64,000 nucleotides of DNA from Parachaetomium inaequale. Lineage: Eukaryota; Ascomycota; Sordariomycetes; Sordariales; Chaetomiaceae. Below are positions 22,518 to 32,437 of the stretch, one piece after another. The translations under genes were made by a program, and so were the position numbers. The DNA is taken from contig MU854386.1 in assembly GCA_033296685.1 (NCBI GenBank), positions 66,086-130,085 of the forward strand, given 5' to 3'. The first letter of the stretch is position 1, and each line of letters begins with the position of its first letter. The notes under the pieces were generated by a model. That model did no database searches. It was not told the origin of the DNA and saw only the letters and a program-made list of their open reading frames with translations.

Positions 22518-23723
22518 CTATGAGCTGAGCAGATGAGTTGGGCAACGGCCGAGAAACGAGAAGACACAAGCATTTATTGGATCGTTCTCTGCCCAAGCCA
22601 ACGTATCCGGACACCTAAGACCCGCGGCGTTCAGATTTACTCGGCTGGCCGGGCCGTCCCTCGCCCCTCTGCCCAGGCTTTCATAGCGTCCATCAAAATA
22701 AGGATCATTCTCACCACGACGCACGCACGGCGGCCGTGCCAACACGGGGATCTGCCTCGGGATATCTTGGTCCCGCGAGATGTGTGACATGGCGGCGTCA
22801 TACGGGTCGATGCGAACTGCGTACTTCTCCGCTCGAAACCGAAAAGCCTGTGACGTGTCCTGGTCTGGGGCCGGCTCCGACAAGAGGGTAGAGATGCAGC
22901 CCTGGATTTGCGTCTCGGACAGCTTGAAGATGTGGTGTCTGCCGATGGGTTGGATGTAAACATCCTTGAACTAATGGAGGGTGTTAGCGGATCCAACTGA
23001 GGCGAATGATCAGTTGGAGTTAGGAGTAACAGACCTTGGTCTTGGATATGCCTGGATCAAACAAGACCACACCTCCAAACAACTGGTACTCAGCCCAGTA
23101 CCCTACAAGGTCGGCGACACCGGCGGGGTAGTGCTCCCAGTCCATGTAGAACTCGTGGAAAAGCTCGGCTGGCCGGCGTGGCATTTTGGGCAATGGAGGC
23201 AAGGTAATCCCCGGAGGAGGTCGGGGAACGGGAACCTGCGGATCGAAATCAAGGGGAGATTTACGAATACCTCCGTCGTATTCCGTGTATAGATACACCG
23301 CAATGTCGTGGCAAACAATCGCAGCCATCTGCAGTAGTCGCAAGGGGAATTCCGTCGAATTCGTCGATGTCTTCTGGTATGATTGTGCAACCTAAACAAA
23401 ATAAGCACGGCTTCTACAGCGAAGGTCAGAGAGAATGGAAGGGGTACCTTCTCATCAACACTGATAGTCCCAAGATCAAATACCTTGCGGTAGGTCGCAA
23501 CAATCTCGGTGGCCTCTTTACTCGGCGCAAGATTTGTCTCGTAATCAATTCGATACCAGCCGTAATAGTCCTTGTATACGTCATGAGTGGGAAGACCGTC
23601 CACTATCTGAGCGTATGTCTCGGACGCGCGAGTGCTGGAGAGGATCGTGCGCACCGCCCGGTTCAACGCTGAGAAATGATCCGGCGTTAGGTTCATCAGA
23701 GCGGCCTTGGTGTTGATTGGCAT
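22518..23723 (-). CDS. hypothetical protein, three exons, no recognised domain
   Basis: Exons 23723-23448, 23391-23035 and 22970-22518 join in phase 0 across two introns of 57 and 64 bp (both starting with GT, ending TAG) to give about 361 residues. Exon 1 begins 'MPINTKAALMNLTPDHFSAL'; exon 2 holds a helical stretch 'LRLLQMAAIVCHDIAVYLY', a Pro-rich segment 'DPQVPVPRPPPGITLPPLPK' and Trp/Tyr-rich 'ELFHEFYMDWEHYP'; exon 3 begins 'FKDVYIQPIGRHHIFKLSE'. No signal peptide or membrane helix stands out. The phase-0 joins and continuous protein-like sequence make it a real gene, but I do not recognise the family. It borders a kinase pseudogene and a secreted protein, an accessory setting. Confidence 0.72.
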
Positions 23724-24104
23724 TGTGAAGGTCTGGGCGTGGAGAGCGTTTAAGCAGACTCCGAGTTGGAGAGGAGAGAAAAATGATGATGCGTGATTGT
23801 CTCGTCACTGTTTCGATTGTTTCGTTTTTTGCTACGCGGCTTTGAACAAGCCCGCCAAACTGATTGGGTAATTATGAGTCGGTTTGAGATGCTGCATTTC
23901 GCGCTTGTGGCAGCGTCGAGGTTGAATGCTCCCGATTGGGCACTGTGCAAATCCATTCCACGGCATCGCGTGCAGGAAACTCATCAATACTGCCAGTTCG
24001 CGCACTTGACTCAACAGACTCGACCCAAATCGCTGCACTTCAGGTTCAATCTGAAAGGCTTCTTGCCTCCTCAGTTCCAACTTTCCAGGCCTTCCGAGTC
24101 CATC
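23724..24104. other. divergent intergenic region
   Basis: About 380 bp between the orphan gene (minus) and the kinase-like pseudogene (plus). The plus frame is open from 23793 into the pseudogene, but this upstream part is not protein-like, so it is treated as promoter and leader. Confidence 0.5.
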
Positions 24105-24917
24105 ATGTCAATACCGAGTCCCGTGGTAAACAGCCATGTTCAGCTGCTGGCAGCGCTTGTCGACTTTGACGACAAGGAAGAGAGCGAGTATCGCTTCCTC
24201 GTCGATGGCCGGCACGTCAAATACGTCACCGTCGATCCCGGCGTCCTGCCCAAGGATGACCGGACGTTTGCGCCTGTCCTACTCCCATTGTTGCCTCCTT
24301 TTCCCTTGGGCGACTGGAACGAAGGGCACATCTCCAAGGATGCGCAAAACGGACGGCCTGTTTTCGCCAACGTCAACAAAAGCTCGCTTCCCGGGGTCAA
24401 AAACACGTGGCACCCAACCCTGATCGATCACCTTGAGCTCAGAAAGCTCGACCGGCTACGACAAAACATCCACAAAGTCGCCCATCCACGCTTCGATGAA
24501 CCAGTTCTTGTTAAGTTTGCCGAGTTCCCTTGGCAGATTCCCTACTTGGAGGATGAAACCACAGTGTACCAGTGGATCGACGGCAGTGGCATCGGTCCCA
24601 AGTTTCTTGGCCACGTCACGGAGGAGGGCAGGGTGATTGGCTTCGTCATGGAATACATCGATGGCGCGCGGACGGCAACCCCAGATGACCTGAGAGCCTG
24701 CCAGCGCGCTTTGTCTAGGCTGCATGCTCTGGGGATCAAGCACGGCGACATCAATAAGCACAACTTTGTCGTGTGAGAGGACGGGGAGGTGGTGCTGATT
24801 GACTTTAAGGCGGCCGAGAGGGACAGGACAAGGGTGGAGCTGGATGTAGAGTACTCGCGGCTTGAGGGCTAGTTGGCAGACTTGTCTGGCAGGGGATGTG
24901 TGGGAGTCGGCCATTAG
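24105..24917 (+). pseudogene. kinase-like (aminoglycoside-phosphotransferase-type fold) pseudogene with two nonsense codons
   Basis: The intact part (24105-24776, 223 residues) begins 'MSIPSPVVNSHVQLLAALVD' and contains 'GRVIGFVMEYIDGART', 'RALSRLHALGIKHGDINKHN', the latter carrying the catalytic-loop HGDxxxxN motif of protein-kinase-like phosphotransferases. TGA at 24774-24776 interrupts the frame just before 'EDGEVVLIDFKAAERDR', which holds the metal-binding Asp of this fold, so the truncated product would be inactive. A second in-frame stop, TAG at 24870-24872, precedes 'LADLSGRG'; the frame finally ends at 24915-24917. The context reads as CGA to TGA (Arg) and CAG to TAG (Gln), both C-to-T changes. 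Without them the gene would encode about 270 residues. A sequencing error is possible for one site but unlikely for both. Confidence 0.75.
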
Positions 24918-25327
24918 TTCCAAGTTGTTACATAACCAAACAGCTAACTAGATGATATCACCTGACCACGTAACAAACCAAAGCTTATTTCTACCACTAG
25001 TATTTGTGTCGGTCAGCTGCTGGGGCCGGCAGAAAGGCCTTGTGATGTTTAGGTTTCGACCAAATTGCCGTTCACTTTCACTTGCCGCCTCCCTGATTCA
25101 CTCACGTGTACTCGCCGAGGAATCTGAGACGAAAAGCATTGTTTTTACTGCGATAAAGGCAGGGTTTCGCTATAAAACCTTGCTTACCCGGCCACTTCAA
25201 TGTTTGCAACTTCTTGAGTTCCTTCTCTACCATCACACCTGAGAATCACTGCAGCGATCTTTGATAGCACAACATTCTACCAACACCCCATACCGACAAC
25301 CTCACCGACCACTTAAAGTACTCCACA
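24918..25327. other. promoter region of the secreted protein gene
   Basis: About 410 bp between the kinase-like remnant and the secreted-protein start. It contains a TATA box at 25171-25177 and a C/A-rich leader before the ATG. Nothing else is seen. Confidence 0.55.
25171..25177 (+). promoter_or_regulatory. TATA box of the secreted duplicated protein gene
   Basis: A perfect TATAAAA, 151 bp upstream of the ATG at 25328 and followed by a CT/CA-rich leader. Strong TATA boxes are typical of regulated rather than constitutive fungal genes. Confidence 0.6.
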
Positions 25328-26328
25328 ATGATTGCTATCACTCTTCTACTCCTTTCCTTCCTCCAGATGGCCCTTGGCGGGCCACTGCCGAGCCCTTACA
25401 CGGGTTGCTACGTTGGGGTGAAGCCGCCTGATGAAACTCAATGCCACCAAGTTATCGACGCTTTCAGCCGTGAGTGTCTCTGCTGAGGGTTAGGCAAACA
25501 CGATCAGAGCAGAACTAATCAAGACTCACAGAGAATGACCGCACGGGCTACATCACACTCAAAGGCGATAATAGCCTGCGGATCTCCGTAGGCTCATGCG
25601 AGGGCACACTCATCAACAAGCGGTCTTCCTCCATCAGCGTCAACGAGGCCACCCTTGCGGTCGACATGACGGATCGCATTTTCAACCACTGCGTTCTCCA
25701 CAAGATGTGGGGACAGATCGAGACCGACGACTACATCATTGAGCTGCAGTACACGGGGCCTGAAGTCTGGGACATCACAGAGGAAGGCCACACGAAGACA
25801 AAGGTCTCAGAGCGTTCCGAGGATATCTGGGGGCCGAGCCACAACAGGCGGGCCGACAAGGTCGATCTGGCGGCGGAGCAGAAGCGCGACCTCAGCCCCA
25901 ACACCACCTGCTCTGAGAATCCCGCGAGTGTGCCCCCTCCCGTTCCCGATGACTGCCACGGCGCAATTCTGGGCCTCACAGGTAGGTCTATACTCGGCTC
26001 AGGGCCGAGCTTCAGATGCATGCATGCTAACCAATAAGTAGATCCCGGTTCGAGTGCTCAAGTGGAATCCGCTGGTAGCGGCTGTTCAAAATACGTCTAC
26101 GGGAGCTGCGCTGCATCGGTCTGTACAGACCTTTTCCTCGACTTTGACTTTGAGAATGGAGGCTTGGCCTCTATGCTGGAGGACTACGTCTTCAAACCGT
26201 GTGTCCTCAATAAGAAGTACGGACGCTGGGGGGTGATGAAAGGGGACGTGGTTGATCTTATGATCTCGCTGTCCGCGGTTCCGCAGCAGAAGGCGAAGAG
26301 CTTCCTATCAAAAGCGCAAAAGGAATGA
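25328..26328 (+). CDS. secreted cysteine-rich protein made of two duplicated modules
   Basis: Exons 25328-25469, 25532-25981 and 26042-26328 give 292 residues. A signal peptide is clear ('MIAITLLLLSFLQMALGGPL', hydrophobic to about residue 18). Two modules follow. Module A has Cys at 27, 39, 70 and 101; module B has Cys at 174, 189, 220 and 251, plus extra Cys at 212 and 225. The last three Cys of each module are offset by exactly 150 residues. Both share local motifs: 'QCHQVI' and 'DCHGAI', 'GSC', and 'CVLHKMWG' and 'CVLNKKYG'. Intron 1 splits codon 48 and intron 2 codon 198, both after base 1: again an offset of 150. The linker contains dibasic RR (153-154) and KR (165-166), so Kex2-type cleavage between the modules is possible. 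I recognise no known family; a secreted effector, antimicrobial or signalling role is inference. Confidence 0.85.
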
Positions 26329-26699
26329 GCTGGGCCCCAGTCACGGCACCGTCTCAGCACATTCAAGGTTAAGCAGTGGTTTTGGGGGTTGGTACCGAGG
26401 TCTGAAGAGTGAAGACAGACTGGGAATTGGCGCCAGGGATGGGAAATGAAACATACCTTCAGGGAAGTTTTATAAATTGCTTTATCCCTAATCATCCAGT
26501 GCATTCACAAGGTGATGCTTGGTGAAAAATGAAGCGAACCTGGTGGCTGGAAGTCAGTCCTGGTCACTCGTGGACGTCGTGTAAGTGATGCCCGGGTTAG
26601 GGTTAGCTACCATCTCGTTCTGAACAGGTAGGTCAGATGCAGCCACATTCATTCTCCGCGTTTAGCCACCAACGCCACAAACACTCCAAAACTGCCAAG
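26329..26699. other. intergenic region with telomere-like hexamers
   Basis: About 370 bp between the secreted-protein stop and the next start. A TTAGGG-type double repeat sits at 26594-26606, about 100 bp before the next ATG. Nothing else is seen. Confidence 0.5.
26594..26606 (+). promoter_or_regulatory. TTAGGG-type repeat in a promoter
   Basis: The 13-mer GGGTTAGGGTTAG contains two overlapping telomere-like hexamers. In yeasts, similar sites upstream of genes bind Tbf1/Reb1-type factors. Its position about 95 bp before the ATG at 26700 fits a promoter element; a fossil telomere is less likely because only two units are present. Confidence 0.4.
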
Positions 26700-27305
26700 A
26701 TGGAGGTTGCCAATGACTCGCATTCCAGCGAGTCGAGCCGTTCCCTGACACCCCCACAGTCGCGCATCCCACTCAGCTCCAGCATGAGCTCATTCGCTGC
26801 GACGTCAACCACCGACCAGCTGTTCAAGAACACCACGCCTCCAGATTCGTTCTTTCGCGCTCCCATCTCCTCCACAATGGTAACTCACCTTCTCAATCAA
26901 TCAATCAATCGTGCATTATATGCAAAGGCCTAACGTACCTCGCAGAATAAAGACGCCTGCTTCACGTACGTGCACATGCACAAGTCGCACCACGCCGACC
27001 TCTTCGAGGAGTTCTGCAAGGACAAGCTGCCCAAGGACGATGTCTACGTGCCGCCAGACCTGCAACCCGTCAACCCGGAGGAGGAGGACGACGTGGTGCC
27101 CGACCAGCACGCCGCCTACGGGGTCCAGAAGGCGACGCAGAAGGCGCGCGAGCCCGCGTGGAAGGACCTGGGGCTCGCCGAGCTGATGGCGCGCGGGCCT
27201 GTCGCGGGCGTGGTGCCGAAGCGGAGGCCCGGGGGAGGGAAGCGAACGGGTGGTGGAGCGGGAGGTGGTGGTGGTGGGAGTCAGTACCAGGGGTTGCCGC
27301 GCTGA
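26700..27305 (+). CDS. hypothetical small protein with glycine-rich tail
   Basis: Exons 26700-26879 and 26946-27305, joined in phase 0 over a 66-bp intron that contains an AATC microsatellite, give 179 residues. The N-terminal half is Ser/Thr/Pro-rich; exon 2 opens 'NKDACFTYVHMHKSHHADLF' and continues with acidic 'PVNPEEEDDVVPDQHAAYG', then a Lys/Arg segment and a run of glycines ('GGGAGGGGGGSQYQGLPR'). No signal peptide or membrane helix. The block HMHKSHH could bind metal, but that is speculation. The sequence just after the splice junction looks conserved-type; I do not recognise a family. Confidence 0.65.
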
Positions 27306-27610
27306 GGGTAGCGAGCTGGATTTCGTCGGGTTTCTTTGGTTGCGTCGCATTGCTGGGAGTTTGGTTAGGAGGGGTATCGTTGAGTTATTCGCAACCAGGC
27401 AGCGGTATGGGGGTGTCATGGACAGGCGCATTGTTAAGCGGTCAACATAGGAATACCCATTGCTTACAGCTCTGTCTAGATGGCCCTGTTGCAAACGTGA
27501 TATCAATGCCCCTTTATCGAACCCAAGAAGTCAGACCAGATCGCCCCCTATCCCAAACGCCAAACCAATGCCCAAACTCACCCCCAACTCGCAGTGCAGT
27601 GTATACCCCC
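27306..27610. other. convergent intergenic region
   Basis: About 305 bp between convergent genes (the Gly-rich orphan and TRS31), presumably holding both 3' UTRs. No other feature is seen. Confidence 0.55.
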
Positions 27611-28329
27611 TCACCCCTTCCCAATCAACGCCTCCCTCTCCAACACCTCAGGCTGGAACTTGACCAAAAACACCGTCTTCCCAGGCCACATCTCGCCCTC
27701 CTCTTTACCCCCGACACTATGCGCCGTCACGCGCGCGGGGAACATGGCGCCGTCGCAGACCCCCTCGATGATGCCGGCCACAAAGGCGGCGCAATTGAGC
27801 TGGCTCATCTCGCGCGGCACGCTAATGTAGGCGTTGACCAGCGGCTCGTTGTCGACAATCATGTACTCGTCGGGCGCGTCCGGGTCCGAGCTCTTCTCGA
27901 GGCGGTCCGCCTGCCGCCCGAACAGGTGCGTCCACAGGTTGATCTTGATGAAGTGCAGCAGCGCGATGATGGTGAGCGGGCGCGTCTGGGAGCGCGGGGG
28001 TTCGCGCGTGAGGAGGAGGTCGAGGAGCTTGAGGCCTATTGGGTGGCCTTGGAGGTTGAGGCTGGATGGCGGGGGTTAGCTGGAAGGGGATGGGTGAGAA
28101 GGGAGGGCGGAAAGAGAGCGCACCGTTTCTCCAGCTCTTGGATGCCTGTTACCCGCCGCTGTGCGTACGTCACCATCTCGGAGAAGAGGTAGGCAAAGCT
28201 GGACTGGCTGAGCTCGGCCGTCTTGGTGCGGTTGAGCGGGCGGTGGTAGATGGTCTTGCCGTTGGACGGGTAGCGCAGGCCCGCCTGCTCCTTGCTGCTC
28301 GCCGCCTTGCCGGGGCCGAGGTGCGCCAT
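27611..28329 (-). CDS. trs31: TRAPP complex subunit Trs31 (TRAPPC5), Bet3 family
   Basis: A core subunit of the TRAPP tethering complexes, which activate Rab1/Ypt1 in ER-to-Golgi and Golgi traffic on cytosolic membrane faces. Exons 28329-28124 and 28061-27611 give about 218 residues. Recognisable blocks are 'KTIYHRPLNRTKTAELSQSS', 'FSEMVTYAQRRVTGIQELEK' joined by splicing to 'RLNLQGHPIGLKLLDLL', then 'LHFIKINLWTHLFGRQADRL' and 'ISVPREMSQLNCAAFVAGII'. This is the Bet3-fold order expected for Trs31. The start at 28329 is chosen because the frame upstream is closed by a stop at 28507-28509 with no other ATG; a longer Ala-rich N-terminus from a further exon is possible. The gene shares a 569-bp divergent promoter with SGT1. 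Confidence 0.9.
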
Positions 28330-28898
28330 CGCTGCCGCTGCGGAAACTGCTGCTGTGGTTGCGTCTGCTAATTCGGCTTTTCGGGGCTGGTCGCTCGGGA
28401 TGGGACCAGGTCGTCGGGGTGTGGATGATGGCGGAATTGGAAATAAGGTTTCCACTTGCCGGTCGTTGCACAGGAGATTCAAGCCCGAGGTGACCGGGGT
28501 TCGCAATCAATGATTGGATCTAACTGCATGTGGTATGAGGCAAATGTCCCACAAGGAAAGCGGTGTGATTTTAGGTTCAGACTAATGCGACTTGCCTACC
28601 CATAAGCGGCAGAATGAGCTACCCCGCCGTTTTCTTGAGTGGTTGGTTGCCTAGCTTGCAGCTTGCTTCTGCTGATTTCCACAAACATCCCCTCCTACTT
28701 AAGCAGTGTCCGTTCCGCTTCGTCTTCCACTTTTGCTCAACGAGCTACCATATCCATGAATCTAGTCTATACAAGCTCATACTTCCGAGACTCGCGCATT
28801 TGACCCCCCGATCTACTTCGTCGTCGGCGCCGATCCCTGCGTCAGGAAACACGAAGCTTGAATCTTTCGACTCGATTCACCCGACAACCGAATCCACC
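28330..28898. promoter_or_regulatory. divergent promoter region between TRS31 and SGT1
   Basis: 569 bp separating two head-to-head housekeeping genes, so likely a bidirectional promoter. The SGT1 side has a long leader ending in CCACC directly before its ATG. No TATA box is obvious on either side, as expected for constitutive genes. Confidence 0.5.
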
Positions 28899-30425
28899 AT
28901 GTCCGCGACAACATTCGGCCACAAGGGCGTCGAAGCCGTCCAGAACAGGGATTACGCAGCTGCGATACCACTTCTCGACAAGGCCCTCGACTCCTCCAGC
29001 TCTCCCGTCTGGCTGCTTGCCCGCGCCCAAGCCCACCAGCAATTGAAGAACTACGACGCCGCACTCCACGATGCCGAACTCGCCTATCACGTCGCAGCCG
29101 AGCGCGGCTCGGGAAACTCGCGCAAGCAGATGATCGAATCGCAGTACCGCCGCTCCGTCCTGTACTACAAGCTCGGCCGCTACGCCGACGCCGACTGCTG
29201 CGCCAAGTGGAGCATGCTCCTGGCCGAGGGCCGCCCGGCGCGCGAGGACGACGGTGTCGAGAAAAACGTGGACGAGAATGGTAACTACACCGTGTCCTAC
29301 GCGACCGGCGTTGCTGACAAGGAGGGCCAACCAGGCCAGGGCGGCGACTCTAAGATGGGAATGCTTGCCGGGATCATGGGCGGCGCCGGCGGCGCGGCAG
29401 GCACGGCGAAGACGGGATTCGAGAGCGACTGGAAGCGCGCCTACACCTGGAGGAGTCAGGCGCTCGGTGCTCTGAACACACTGCCTGAGGAGCACCCAGG
29501 CCGGAAGATCCGCGTCACCAAGATCCCGACGAAGCCTCAGAAGGCCGAGAAGGAACCAGAGCCCGAACTCAAGCCGGCGAGCGAGAGTAACGAGGCCATG
29601 CCGGCTGAGCCCAAAGCCGAGCCCGCTCCCGGCAGTGTACCTGACGAACAGCTCAAGCTTCGGATCGACTTTTACCAGACCAACCAGAACGTCACGGTGT
29701 CCCTGTTTGTGAAGGACGCCAAGAAGGAGGACCTCGATGTCAAGTTCTCGGACAACCAGGTTAGTCTAGACTTGGTGCTATAACCAGGCGGCTCTAACCA
29801 GCTACAGGTTCAAATCTCACCCCTCCCTCGCGCCACTGCTCCCTACGTCAAGGCCGGCGACCGCGAGGCCACATCCACTCTCACCCTCGGCGGACAAATC
29901 GACCCGTCGAAGAGCCGCTGGTCCGCCACACCGCGGAAGATTGAGCTGGTCCTTCAGAAGGCCACGCCTGGCCTTAAGTGGGGCTCCTGGGGCAAGGAGG
30001 AGATCGGCCCTGCCACTACCGACGACGCCGCCAGCGCCGCCCCGGCCCCAACCAGCACCGCAACCACCGAACCCTCTCCCGCGGCACCCACCCCTGTCCC
30101 TTCAACCACCACCCAGCCCTCCACAACTACCGCCCCCAGCTCCGCCGGCCCGGCGTACCCGACAAGCAGCCGCTCGGGCCCCAAGAACTGGGACAAGCTG
30201 GGCGACACCGCCGAGGGTGGGGACGGAGAAGGCGACGACAACCAGGACGTCAACTTCTTTTTCAAGCAGCTCTACAAGGGCGCCACGCCTGAGCAGCAGC
30301 GCGCCATGATGAAGAGCTTCGTCGAGAGCAACGGGACCGCGCTCAGCACCGACTGGAATGACGTCAAGGGCCGCAAGGTCGAGACGGTTCCGCCTGAGGG
30401 GGTTGAGGCGAAGAAGTGGGATTAG
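28899..30425 (+). CDS. sgt1: Sgt1 co-chaperone (TPR-CS-SGS protein)
   Basis: An adaptor that links Hsp90 to SCF ubiquitin ligases, kinetochore assembly and, in other organisms, NLR-type immune receptors. Exons 28899-29759 and 29808-30425 give 492 residues; the 48-bp intron (GTTAGT..CTACAG) lies inside the CS domain and joins in phase 0. Order: three TPR-like helical repeats at residues about 4-115 ('AIPLLDKALDSSSSPVWLLA', 'YDAALHDAELAYHVA', 'SQYRRSVLYYKLGRYADAD'), a Gly-rich spacer, CS domain at about 246-345 ('LRIDFYQTNQNVTVSLFVKD'), a Thr/Pro-rich linker, and the SGS domain at about 412-492 ('FFFKQLYKGATPEQQRAMMK', 'STDWNDVKG'). The protein is complete and longer than yeast Sgt1 (about 395) because of the linkers. 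The start has a strong CCACC context. Confidence 0.95.
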
Positions 30426-30773
30426 GCTGTGCTTGGTGGGAATGGGGTGAGGAGGTCTTTTTGCGTGGCATTTTCGGGGAGGTGGTTAGCCTTGCTTTTT
30501 TTAATCCTGGTTTGCATGGTGATAGCTTTGCTTCGAGGCGTTGCTGAACGGGCATTACAGTGCTCATATGCGTTCGGTGAATGGAGTCGGAAGGGACTAG
30601 GAGTTACTGAGCTAAAGAATTCGGACTTCCCCAAATACAAGTGTGCTTGACAATTGCTTGTATTGTGTTTCGGGGCACCTCAAGACTTCTTGCTTGCAGT
30701 CGGAGAACGAGCTGAAGATTGTACAGTAGTATTATGGACATCTAAGGGTATATTCTATGCCGCCGAATCTAAT
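30426..30773. other. convergent intergenic region
   Basis: About 350 bp between SGT1 and ceramide glucosyltransferase, transcribed toward each other. It holds the two 3' UTRs; T-rich stretches on both strands could serve polyadenylation. No other feature. Confidence 0.55.
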
Positions 30774-32437
30774 CTAGTCTACACGGTCTTTATTACGCGA
30801 ATTCGGCCGGCTGCTCTCCGCCGACGGCGCCGGTGGCAGCGGCTCCTCCTTGCCCTCCACCTCCACGACGCTCATATCCATGCGCACCTTGAACTGCCGC
30901 CCCCTCCAGTTCACCGTCGTGCCCAGCAGCACCGCCCACGTCCAGATGGGCAGGGCCAGCGCCTCCCTCCCAATCCACGCCGCCAGCCACTCGACGAACG
31001 GCCGCTGCGGGATGCCCCCCCGCCGGCCGGAGCCCCGCGCAAACGAGGGCGTGTGCTCGTCCACCTCGACGCTTTCAAGTCTCCGAATCTTGTTCGTGAA
31101 CCACCGGTCGAGCAACATCCACAGAGTCACAACCGAGACCCAAATCCCAGCCATGGCCGCCCACGTCTGGGGCACCCCGACCGTCTCGTGCACCCAGGAG
31201 AGCGTGGTCAGCGCGAAGGCCAGGTGCAGGCTGCACAGGAAAGGCTCGATACCCGGCTCGACGAGCGTGGCGGCCAGCACAGTCCACTTGCGCACGCGCA
31301 GCCAGCGCACGCGGCGCGCGACGTAGGCGGCCACCGACATGCCCGACATGGGCTGGATGGCGACCTCGCCGAAGACGAGGCCGTGGTTCTGGAAGGCGGT
31401 GCCTCCCGGAGGGACTTGGGAGCGCCAGATCAGGTCGCCGATCAGGTGGTCCTCGCAGATGTAGGACGAGAAGAAATCCAGGCCGCGGCCGCGCGCGGCG
31501 TCGGAGGAGGGGAGGAGCGGGTTCTGGGAGGGTTTTGTCATGAGGTCGAGGTGGGATTTGCGGAACATGTTGCTCTTGCCGACGATGCAGGGCGCGATGC
31601 AGACGGTGTTGATGGCGCTGTAGAACTTGGCGTGGGTGGTTGACATGAACATCTCCTCGAGGCGGCCGCCGTGGTCGAGGAGGGCCTTTTTGGGTGGGTG
31701 AGGTCGGGGGGTGGTTTTTGACAGCAGGCTTTGCTCCTCGGCGGTTTGGGGCGTCTCGATGTCGACGACGAGCGGCAGCTGGTGCACGAACTTGTAAGGG
31801 GTCGCGCGCGCGCCGTCGGGACGGAACCCGCAGAGCTTGTCCACCATCCTGCCGGCAGAGCCGGTCCCGATCCAGACGTTGCAGTCGACGATCCAGACGA
31901 GATCGCCCTTGGCCTCGCGGTATGCGCGGCTCATGTTGCGGATTTTGGGGTTCGGGCCCAGGTTGTTGACATGCCCGCCGGTGCCATGTAGCAACGGGTC
32001 ATCCTCCTCGACCATGACCTCGGCGTCGAAGCCGGGGAAGTCCGCAACGACTTTCTGGAGGATCGGATACGCCGGATCATGGGTGGATGCCACGCAGAGG
32101 TAGATGGTCAGCTTCGACTTGGGGTAGGCGAGGCGGAAGGCGGACGCGAGACAGTCGTAGAGTCCGGCCTCGACGCCCTTGACGGGCCGGATGATGGTGA
32201 TGTGCGGGATCTCGTCATGTTTCAGCGACGTCGACACGGGTTTCGGGTGCGGTGCGGAGTGGTTGCGGAAGCTGGAGCAGCAACGGTCAGCAACAGCGCG
32301 AGGGCGAAAGGGGCAGGTACCGCGCACAGTTGGGAGATTCCGATGGTCTGGACGAGGAAGACAGCGCAGGTCCAGATTAGGCTGACCAAGGCCGCGCCCT
32401 GGACTGCTATCGACATCGGATCATTGCCAACAGTCAT
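30774..32437 (-). CDS. ceramide glucosyltransferase (glucosylceramide synthase, GT21)
   Basis: Transfers glucose from UDP-glucose to ceramide at the Golgi membrane, making the glucosylceramide of fungal membranes, a known virulence and growth factor and the target of plant defensins. Exons 32437-32328 and 32271-30774 give about 535 residues. Exon 1 encodes 'MTVGNDPMSIAVQGAALVSL' and the N-terminal membrane helix; the splice (GTGCGC..CCAG) restores 'GISQLFRNHSAPHPKP'. The GT21 motifs follow in order: 'PHITIIRPVKGVEAGLYDCL', a DxD-like 'VDCNVW' near residue 164, 'EDHLIGDLIW' near 309 and the '(Q/R)xxRW' signature 'RRVRWLRVRKW' near 355. Hydrophobic C-terminal segments fit the usual membrane anchors. 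The C-terminus is a polar, Ser/Pro/Glu-rich tail. Identity is secure. Confidence 0.93.

Noticed and set aside
26594..26606. Chromosome end or internal telomere array
   Set aside because: Only two hexamers are present and genes continue on both sides.
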